DNA of 64,000 bases from Chitinophagaceae bacterium (GTDB lineage: Bacteria; Bacteroidota; Bacteroidia; Chitinophagales; Chitinophagaceae), in the NCBI GenBank assembly GCA_023229465.1, contig JALNZE010000010.1, forward strand, positions 1-64,000. Direction: 5' to 3'. Below are positions 57,519 to 64,000 of this stretch, one piece after another (within the stretch, counting starts at the first letter, position 1; each line of letters begins with the position of its first letter). The notes beneath the pieces were generated by a model. That model searched no databases. It worked only from the letters and a program-made list of their open reading frames with translations, and was not told the origin of the DNA. A program made the translations under genes and the position numbers.

Positions 57519-58775
57519 TTGGCATTATTTAATCATACCCATTTTTTGCGTGCCGTTTTCGTACACAGCATAACGGCCTTTGGCGGGCCACAGGGGCATA
57601 TGGGAATGATGATGAAAACCTTTGTACAACAAAGAAAAGATCTGACTGAAGAAGAACTGCTGGAGTACAATGGTTTTTGCCAGTTATTACCCGGCGCTTC
57701 TTCCACACAAACCCTTACATTAATCGGCTATAAAAAAGGGGGCATTCCCTTAGCCATTCTTACGCTGCTAATCTGGATAGTACCTGCCTGTACACTCATG
57801 GGGGGTGTATCATTCTTACTGGATTATTTTAACGATATGGGTCTGAACATGGATGTATTTAAATTTATCCAGCCCATGGCCATTGGTTTTATTGTGTATT
57901 CAACTTTCCGGATTTTTGGCATTGCCATACACAATACCATTACACAGGTGATCATGATTGTAGCAACCGTTGCTACCTTTCTGGCTTTTAAATCGCCCTG
58001 GATATTTCCTGCCCTGATCGTAGCAGGAGGTATTGCAACCAATTTCAGTGATAAAAGGATTCCAAAGAAAATCTTTGCGGATAAAAAAATAAAATGGGGA
58101 AACATACTTATTTTTTTGGCGCTGTTTGGCATAGCCGGGTATCTCTCGGAAACTGCCAGCCGGCAAAACTGGGCAAACAGAAAATCTATCAACCTTTTTG
58201 AAAACGCTTATCGTTTTGGCAGCCTGGTTTTTGGCGGGGGCGATGTGTTGATGCCATTAATGTATGAACAATATGTAACCAGGCCTGAAACCAAACGGGT
58301 ACAGGAAAGCAGGCGCGACGTACTCAGAATAAGCAGGTCAGATTTTTTAACAGGCTCAGGTATTGTTCGGGCCATCCCCGGCCCCGTATTCTCTATTGGC
58401 TCTTTTACCGGGGGCATGGTAATGCGGGATGAGGGCCCCGGTATGCAGTTATTGGGATGTATTATTGGGATGGTGGCTATTTTTTTACCCAGCGCCTTGC
58501 TCGTGCTGTTCTTTTTCCCGGTATGGAATAACCTCAAAAAATATGTGGTCATCTTCCGTTCTTTAGAGGGTATTAATGCCGCAGTAGTGGGCATTATGGC
58601 CGGCGCCACCTGCTACCTCATAAAAGATACCTTTCTCGGTTCACTGATAGAAGGAAAACCGATCGGTATTTGGGATTTACTGATGGTAGCCGCCACTTTT
58701 CTGTTGCTAAACAGTAACCGCGTTCCCGCCCCATGGGTAGTTTTAGGTTGCTTATTGCTTGGCTGGCTGCTGTAA
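57519..58775 (+). CDS. chrA: Chromate transporter family protein
   Basis: A 418-aa protein with two CHR domains, each with several membrane helices. The signature of domain 1 is AFGGPQGHMGMM and PGASSTQTLTLIGYKKGG; domain 2 has RFGSLVFGGGDVLMPLMYEQYV and PGPVFSIGSFTGG. It would export chromate or another anion. The start is a TTG at 57519, directly after a fourfold AACT tandem repeat (from 57502); the next in-frame ATG would cut off the first helix. Confidence 0.88.
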   Translation: MALFNHTHFLRAVFVHSITAFGGPQGHMGMMMKTFVQQRKDLTEEELLEYNGFCQLLPGASSTQTLTLIGYKKGGIPLAILTLLIWIVPACTLMGGVSFLLDYFNDMGLNMDVFKFIQPMAIGFIVYSTFRIFGIAIHNTITQVIMIVATVATFLAFKSPWIFPALIVAGGIATNFSDKRIPKKIFADKKIKWGNILIFLALFGIAGYLSETASRQNWANRKSINLFENAYRFGSLVFGGGDVLMPLMYEQYVTRPETKRVQESRRDVLRISRSDFLTGSGIVRAIPGPVFSIGSFTGGMVMRDEGPGMQLLGCIIGMVAIFLPSALLVLFFFPVWNNLKKYVVIFRSLEGINAAVVGIMAGATCYLIKDTFLGSLIEGKPIGIWDLLMVAATFLLLNSNRVPAPWVVLGCLLLGWLL

Positions 58776-58821
58776 AAATACCGGGTTATTGTACAATTAA
58801 GGAAATCCTGTATATTAGAGT

Positions 58822-59565
58822 ATGGTCACCATAGCATTATACAACCTCAAAGGTGGTGTAGGCAAAACTGCCGCCGCCATTAACCTTGCCTATTTAGCCG
58901 CCAAAGAAGGCTATAAAACATTGATATGGGATATGGACCCCCAGGGATCCTCGTCTTTTTATCTGGGCGCCATCGCGGCTACCAAAAACGAATCCAAAAA
59001 ACTCCTGAGCAGCGAGATGGAACTATTGGATGCCGTACAAAGTACAGCATACGCGAACCTGGATATTATTCCGGCAGATCTCTCCGCCCGCCATGCCGAT
59101 GTTTTATTAAGTGAGATGAAACAATCCAAAAAAAAGATCTCAACCCTTTTGGCTACGCTGAAAAAAGAATATGAAGTGGTCATACTGGATTGCCCACCCG
59201 GCATTTCTTTATTGCATGATGCCATCTTTACGGGAGTAGACTGGGTACTGATGCCCAATATTCCAACTACCCTTTCTATCCGTTCTTTTAAAACCGTTGC
59301 TGCTTATTTTAAAGAGAATGGCCTGGATAAAACCAAACTCAAATGTTTCTTCAGTATGGTAGATCATCGTAAAAACCTGCATCATGAAGTGATGAATGAT
59401 TTTTACAAGGATAATATCTTCCTGAAAAATTATATCCCCTATCTGAGCGATGTTGAAAAAATGGGTATACACGAGGCGCCTTTGGAAACCTTTGCCGCCA
59501 GTAGCTATGCGGCCCAATGTTATCGTGATCTGTGGAAAGAGATCAGGAAGACCTGTATAGATTAA
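58822..59565 (+). CDS. ParA-family ATPase
   Basis: A 247-aa deviant-Walker ATPase. The P-loop KGGVGKTAAAINLA contains the signature Lys, the Walker A' region is WDMDPQGSSSFY and Walker B is VVILDCPPGISLL. It is related to Soj/ParA, but no parB gene or parS-like repeat is nearby, so it may position something other than the chromosome. Confidence 0.92.
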   Translation: MVTIALYNLKGGVGKTAAAINLAYLAAKEGYKTLIWDMDPQGSSSFYLGAIAATKNESKKLLSSEMELLDAVQSTAYANLDIIPADLSARHADVLLSEMKQSKKKISTLLATLKKEYEVVILDCPPGISLLHDAIFTGVDWVLMPNIPTTLSIRSFKTVAAYFKENGLDKTKLKCFFSMVDHRKNLHHEVMNDFYKDNIFLKNYIPYLSDVEKMGIHEAPLETFAASSYAAQCYRDLWKEIRKTCID

Positions 59566-59577
59566 ATGTAATGGTAC

Positions 59578-60309
59578 ATGAACAGAGAACTAAGTTCCTG
59601 GTACAGCCCTGCTTTGGGAAAAGATATGCCCATTGTTTCATACGGTCATTACGGATTTGCCTTACTATTGGTACCAACTGCCGCCGCGGATTACCTGGAA
59701 TATGAGCGTTTTCAACTGATAGACGCGCTGGCCCCCTTAATTAATGCAGGGAAGCTAAGGGTATTCAGTATAGAGAGCATGAACAAAGAAAGCTGGATGA
59801 ACAATGAAATGGTGCCTGAGCATAAAGCCATTCGTCATAACCAGTTCAACAATTATGTGTTTAATGAAGTAGTACCCTTTATACGCAATGCCACCAGCGA
59901 TGAAACCATGATTTATACCTGTGGCGCTTCTTTTGGCGCATTGCATGCGATGAACCTTTTTTTGAAAAGACCTGATATTATTAATGGCGTAATCAGTATG
60001 AGTGGCGTGTACAACCTTACTGAATATACCAAAGGCTTTTTTGATGAACAGGTTTATTATAACAGTCCCGAACATTATATCCCTAATCTGACGGACGACT
60101 GGTACCTCGAAAAAATCAGGGCCAGCCATCATATACATATTTATACCGGTAGCGGCGCTTTTGAGGACCCCGAAGCATCCAAACGTTTTGCAGCCATCTT
60201 ATACAATAAAGGTATCTGGTATGACCTTGATGTATGGGGTGCAGACATCACCCACGACTGGCCAACCTGGCGTGCCATGTTGCCGTACATTATTGATACG
60301 AAATTTTGA
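59578..60309 (+). CDS. Alpha/beta-hydrolase esterase (COG4947-like)
   Basis: A 243-aa protein. The nucleophile elbow is TCGASFGALHAMN with the catalytic Ser, and the C-terminal GADITHDWPTW provides the His. This fits COG4947-type esterase_phd-like proteins. The substrate is unknown. It starts 12 bases after the parA-like gene. Confidence 0.85.
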   Translation: MNRELSSWYSPALGKDMPIVSYGHYGFALLLVPTAAADYLEYERFQLIDALAPLINAGKLRVFSIESMNKESWMNNEMVPEHKAIRHNQFNNYVFNEVVPFIRNATSDETMIYTCGASFGALHAMNLFLKRPDIINGVISMSGVYNLTEYTKGFFDEQVYYNSPEHYIPNLTDDWYLEKIRASHHIHIYTGSGAFEDPEASKRFAAILYNKGIWYDLDVWGADITHDWPTWRAMLPYIIDTKF

Positions 60310-60399
60310 TTGGACCCTTCATTTCTGCAAAAAACCCGTTAATTCATTGCACATTCCTTGTACTGTGCCTGCCCTGCTTTAATATTACATTCTAAGATA

Positions 60400-61179
60400 A
60401 TGGATTTGAGAAAAAAGATAGTCATCGTTTCTGTCATTTGTTTACTATGTCAGGTATTGCTACTACAGAAACTGACTGCGCAATTTGTTACCATCAGTGG
60501 TACCGTATACGACATTACGGCCAGGCGGCCATTAGAAGCAGTAGGCGTGTATAGTTCTTCGGGTAAAGGGGCCATTACGGATTCGCTGGGCAAATATTCG
60601 ATCACTGTTTTAGGTAAAGACTCTCTTTGGTTCTCACTTATTGGTAAGGTAACCATGAAGTACCCGGTTGATACCATTACTAATCCGGACAATTTTAATA
60701 TAATGATTCATGTTCGCGCAACAGAATTGCCCGAAGTAAAAGTGAGAAATAGTTATTACCGCTTTGATTCTGTTCAGAATCGTCAGGACTATGCCAAAAT
60801 ATTCAATTTCCGTAAACCCGGCCTCCGGTTAAGCAGCAATCCCAGTTATAGTCCGGGTGGTTTAGGTGTTGGATTTGACCTGGATGAGATCATCAATATG
60901 TTTCGGGTAAAAAGAAACCGGAGCATCCTGAATTTACAGAAGCGACTGGTAGAACAGGAGCGTGATAAATATGTAAATTACCGTTACAGCAAGCAGTTTG
61001 TACGAAAGATTACCCGGCTGGCCTCCCCCGAACTGGATACGTTCATGAACCGTTACCGCCCAGAATATGAAGTGGTGCAATTGTTAAACGACCTGGAACT
61101 GGGCTATTATGTTCAGAAAAGTTATGAGCAATATCGCGCAGCAAAAAATCGTGGCTATTTGAGGAGAAGAGAAGAATAG
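60400..61179 (+). CDS. Exported CarboxypepD_reg-like domain protein
   Basis: A 259-aa protein with a signal peptide (about 1-26, VIVSVICLLCQVLLLQ) and a carboxypeptidase-regulatory-like beta-sandwich (TISGTVYDITARRPLEAVGVYS, TDSLGKYSITV). The C-terminal half is basic and helical. Such domains occur in surface proteins of Bacteroidota. The longer frame to 60358 lacks a good start. Confidence 0.82.
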   Translation: MDLRKKIVIVSVICLLCQVLLLQKLTAQFVTISGTVYDITARRPLEAVGVYSSSGKGAITDSLGKYSITVLGKDSLWFSLIGKVTMKYPVDTITNPDNFNIMIHVRATELPEVKVRNSYYRFDSVQNRQDYAKIFNFRKPGLRLSSNPSYSPGGLGVGFDLDEIINMFRVKRNRSILNLQKRLVEQERDKYVNYRYSKQFVRKITRLASPELDTFMNRYRPEYEVVQLLNDLELGYYVQKSYEQYRAAKNRGYLRRREE

Positions 61180-61276
61180 GGAATGAGGGCTATTCAAATC
61201 CTCCCCCCTTCGTGTAACTTCGTGCCTTAGTGTCTTAAGTGGTTCAATCTTACGTTCCTTAGAATGGCAAGATGCC

Positions 61277-62044
61277 TTAAATAGTAATCCCCCCATCAGC
61301 CGTAAAAATGGTTCCGGTACAATAGCCAGACGCATCAGATGCCAGAAACAATGCAAGACCCGCAATCTCTTCAACAGTACCCATACGGGCAATGGGTAAT
61401 TGTTTTACAAACCGGTCCATCCATTTTTCATTTTGCCAGAGCGCTTCAGAAAATTTTGTTTTAATCAGACCCGGGCAAATCGAATTCACCCGTATGCGAT
61501 CAGCTCCCCATTCTTTAGCGGTAACCTTGGTAAGCATATTCAATGCGGCTTTCGAAACAGAATAAATACCCAGTCCCGGATCCGGTGAGAGTGCTGCAAT
61601 TGAGCTGATATTAATCACACTGCCACCCCCCCGTGCTTTCATAAGCGGGTATACCAGTTTGCCTAATTCAAAAGGGGCTTTTACATTCACATTCATAATC
61701 TTATCAAAAGCCCATTCTTCGCATTCCACAACCGGTCCGTATACAGGGTTAGTAGCTGCATTATTTACAAGTATATCAATACCGCCATGCAAGGCAACTA
61801 CTTGTTCCACCAATACTTTACAAGCAGCAATATCACTTGCATTGGCGGCAATACCTGTACAGTTACCACCTTCGGCCTGTATACGCTCCGCTACTTTATT
61901 TAATTCTTCCTGCTTGCGTGAATTGATCACTACTTTGGCGCCACAGGCTGCTAAATAGCCGGCAATGGCTTCACCAATGCCTTTGCTGGCACCAGTTACC
62001 AGGGCTACTTTTCCATTGAGATTGAAGATTTGATTTGCTGTCAT
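61277..62044 (-). CDS. SDR family oxidoreductase (DHRS4-like)
   Basis: A 255-aa SDR. The cofactor loop is TGASKGIGEAI, followed by NNAATNPVYGPV, and the catalytic residues are in NISSIAALSPDPGLGIYSVSKAAL. NPVYGP and GLIKTKFSEALW are typical of DHRS4-like carbonyl reductases. It is the second of a pair of minus-strand SDR genes separated by nine bases. Confidence 0.9.
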   Translation of the reverse strand: MTANQIFNLNGKVALVTGASKGIGEAIAGYLAACGAKVVINSRKQEELNKVAERIQAEGGNCTGIAANASDIAACKVLVEQVVALHGGIDILVNNAATNPVYGPVVECEEWAFDKIMNVNVKAPFELGKLVYPLMKARGGGSVINISSIAALSPDPGLGIYSVSKAALNMLTKVTAKEWGADRIRVNSICPGLIKTKFSEALWQNEKWMDRFVKQLPIARMGTVEEIAGLALFLASDASGYCTGTIFTADGGITI

Positions 62045-62053
62045 GGGTTTTTT

Positions 62054-62860
62054 TTACATAAATTGCTCCTTCACTTTCTTCCGGAACCAGGTGGGCGCCA
62101 ATCTTTTATAGTACCACATCTTCCTTGCATTTTTCGGTAAAATAATATAGAGCTCTTTTTTACCTGCTCTCAATAATATTTCCTGTGCCACGGTATCCGC
62201 TTCCAATCCTGATCTGTCGATAAACATTTGTGTAGCTTTTTTAACCATCTCTCCACCGCGCGCGAACTGTACCACATTGGTTTTAAAATAGGTGGGCTGT
62301 ATACAGGATACACTAATGTTATCATCCATCAGTTCACTATACAGTGTTTCACTGATGGCCACAACGGCAGCCTTCGTCATATTATAAGCCCCCATCGTAG
62401 GTGCACATCCGATAGCAGCGGCACTGGCGGTATTGAGTATATGCCCGGAGCGCTGTTTTTTCATAGCCGGAATAAAATAATAACAGCCATACACCACACC
62501 CATTTGGTTAATACTTACCATCCATTCATAGTTCTCCAGGGAATATTCTTCAAAGCTACCCCCATCGCCCACGCCGGCATTGTTAAAAAGCAGGTCTATG
62601 CCACCGGCCTGCAACAGAAAATCCGCTGCCACTTTTTTATATTGATCCCTATCCGATACATCCAGCGGAAAAAAAAGTGGCTTACCCCCCAGTTGTTTTA
62701 TTTCTCCGGCCACTTTTTCCAGGTCCTTTACATTAATATCGGCCATCCCAAGGGTCCAGCCGTCTTTGGCCAGTTCCTGACAGAATGCTTTACCCAGTCC
62801 GGATGCGGCGCCGGTAATAAAGGCTCTTTTTAGGGGATGGATAACGGAGAGTTGGTACAT
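62054..62860 (-). CDS. SDR family oxidoreductase
   Basis: A 268-aa SDR. The cofactor motif is TGAASGLGKAF, FNNAGVGDGGSFEEY follows, and the catalytic Ser and Tyr-xxx-Lys are in NTASAAAIGCAPTMGAYNMTKAAV. Its C-terminus is basic (KRLAPTWFRKKVKEQF). It belongs to the membrane-associated DHRS-like group acting on lipids or steroids. It precedes the 61277 gene and probably shares its transcript. Confidence 0.9.
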   Translation of the reverse strand: MYQLSVIHPLKRAFITGAASGLGKAFCQELAKDGWTLGMADINVKDLEKVAGEIKQLGGKPLFFPLDVSDRDQYKKVAADFLLQAGGIDLLFNNAGVGDGGSFEEYSLENYEWMVSINQMGVVYGCYYFIPAMKKQRSGHILNTASAAAIGCAPTMGAYNMTKAAVVAISETLYSELMDDNISVSCIQPTYFKTNVVQFARGGEMVKKATQMFIDRSGLEADTVAQEILLRAGKKELYIILPKNARKMWYYKRLAPTWFRKKVKEQFM

Positions 62861-63051
62861 AAATGGCTTTATTCTGAATGATTAAAGAATCAGGCAATCG
62901 AAAGCAATATCTTTTGAGTGATGAATTTACACTGGAAAAGCTTTAATTCACCTAAGTAGACCGAATTATTTCTCTGTCTAATCCATTCATACTTAATCTG
63001 TCATCAGATATAAATTGTTTTTACCTTTAACGGCCCTTAAATCTTCCGACT

Positions 63052-64000
63052 TTGAAAAGTTTCTATGTATTTCCGCTCAGTTTGCTTTTGCTAACCGCTT
63101 GTAAAAGCAAAAAAGAAGCCCCTAAACAAAATACTGCTCCGCAGGCAACGGTTGTGGATGTAATCGTTGCCGGCCTTTCCGGAATCGATAATACCATAGA
63201 AGCCAATGGCACTGTGGTTGCCGGAGAATATGTTGAATTACACCCAGAGGTTAGCGGCCGCCTCACTTACCTGAATGTTCCGGAAGGGGCACAGGTACAA
63301 CAGGGTACGGTGATTGCCAGAATTAATGATGCTGACCTGCAAGCGCAACTCAATAAAACAAGGGTGTTGTTGGATATGGCTACGAAAACGGAAGAACGCC
63401 TTCGAAAATTATTGTCCATAAACGGGGTAAACCAGGCCGATTATGATGTTTCCCTGAACGCGGTGAATGGCTATAAAGCCGATATGGCTTATACACAATC
63501 TTTAATTGATAAAACAGTATTGAAAGCTCCTTTCAGTGGGGTGGCGGGGTTACGGCAGGTGAGCCCGGGCGCCTATGTATCACCAGCAAGCATTATTGTT
63601 ACGATACAGCAACTGGATAAAATTAAAATTGATTTTACCTTACCGGAAGAATACAGTAACCTGGTTAAAAAAGGCAATTCCGTTGATGTAATGGTAGATA
63701 CCCGAACGCAAGCCATCAAAAAAGCGCTCATCATAGCCACCGAACCACAGGTAAATCTAAATACCCGTAACTTAAAAGTACGTGCGGTATTACAAGATAG
63801 TAAAGCGAATCCGGGGGCCTATGTGAAAGTGATGATCAGTTCGGACAAAGCACAAAAAAGTATTCTCGTTCCTACCAATGCCATCATACCTGATGATAAA
63901 AATAAAATACTGGTGTTGGTTAAAAACGGGATGGCTTCATTTATAAATGTTGAAACAGGAAGAAGGGAGGCCAATAATATTGAAATTACCAGGGGAATAC
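63052..64000 (+). CDS. Efflux RND transporter periplasmic adaptor (partial, N-terminal)
   Basis: The frame runs from a TTG at 63052 to the window edge (about 316 codons). A lipoprotein signal (LSLLLLTAC, lipobox Cys17) is followed by the lipoyl half-motif HPEVSGRLTYLNVPEGAQVQQG, an alpha-hairpin region and TVLKAPFSGVAGLRQVSPGAYVSPA, which closes the lipoyl domain. The beta-barrel LDKIKIDFTLPEEYSNLVKKG then begins. It links an inner-membrane RND pump with an outer-membrane channel; both would lie downstream. Confidence 0.9.
   Translation, partial: MKSFYVFPLSLLLLTACKSKKEAPKQNTAPQATVVDVIVAGLSGIDNTIEANGTVVAGEYVELHPEVSGRLTYLNVPEGAQVQQGTVIARINDADLQAQLNKTRVLLDMATKTEERLRKLLSINGVNQADYDVSLNAVNGYKADMAYTQSLIDKTVLKAPFSGVAGLRQVSPGAYVSPASIIVTIQQLDKIKIDFTLPEEYSNLVKKGNSVDVMVDTRTQAIKKALIIATEPQVNLNTRNLKVRAVLQDSKANPGAYVKVMISSDKAQKSILVPTNAIIPDDKNKILVLVKNGMASFINVETGRREANNIEITRGI

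Noticed and set aside
58781..58822. Promoter TTG-N19-TATATTAG before the parA-like gene
   Set aside because: The spacing fits, but the start site would fall on the ATG itself; too weak to list as a feature.
1..64000. CRISPR arrays, tRNA or rRNA genes, prophage
   Set aside because: No regular short repeats with unique spacers, no cloverleaf-like sequence, no rRNA signature and no phage structural genes were recognised.

Overview
The window looks like a chromosomal piece of a Bacteroidota bacterium, probably in or near the Chitinophagaceae. The evidence is the gene content (LytS/LytTR pair, DUF4395, TlpA-like thioredoxin with a long N-terminal domain, GH3-family protein, paired rhomboids, SCO/Fur/MerC cluster), the scarcity of Shine-Dalgarno sequences and the TAnnTTTG-like promoter words. 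No tRNA, rRNA or CRISPR array was seen.

Layout. (1) 1-4.4 kb: a LytS-type kinase with its LytTR regulator, then a convergent four-rhodanese exported protein with a DUF4395 membrane protein. (2) 4.5-13.8 kb: a gene graveyard. It holds pieces of IS4, IS110 and IS91 elements, truncated or frameshifted genes (TPR protein, alcohol dehydrogenase, DUF1080 domain, TOTE-type primase, TIR-like protein, DUF3368 PIN protein) and a few intact genes (epimerase, P-type cation ATPase, AlbA_2/Schlafen-type ATP-binding protein, DUF1697). (3) 14.4-31.0 kb: an array of single genes or toxin-antitoxin pairs, all on the minus strand, separated by 97-210 bp imperfect palindromes. (4) 33.6-34.9 kb: a 416-aa tyrosine recombinase at the upstream end of the array (in minus-strand reading). 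(5) 35-64 kb: ordinary core genome (gmk, lysS, rlu, lpxD, fur/SCO/merC, cysS, rhomboids, rlmD, metF, lptB, GH3, fabG, chrA, several SDRs, start of an RND adaptor).

The main discovery candidate is the array. Read on the minus strand, each unit starts with a word beginning GTT, carries a gene, ends with the reverse complement of that same word (ending AAC), and is followed by a palindrome that runs up to the next unit's GTT. Five units have perfect 9-10 base matched words and several more match with one indel. The word differs from unit to unit, and the words match across the gene rather than across the palindrome. This is the bookkeeping of integron gene cassettes (R''/R' ends of attC, exchange at G^TT). 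However, the words do not fit the classical GTTRRRY core, and the recombinase has no visible IntI-specific insertion. I therefore read it as an integron-like system of Bacteroidota with its own recombinase and a plausible attI-like segment at 33572-33690. Cargo includes three toxin-antitoxin pairs, hydrolases, a metallophosphoesterase, an FMN reductase, a cysteine hydrolase and unknowns.

Two nearly full IS91-like elements (each with a HUH transposase and a tyrosine recombinase) and one solo terminal hairpin sit exactly against the GTT core of three different cassette ends, so this element family appears to use the cassette core as its target. One site (16795-16958) is a hybrid of two palindrome families, which is direct evidence of recombination between sites. 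All product names come from motif recognition by eye; no database search was run.
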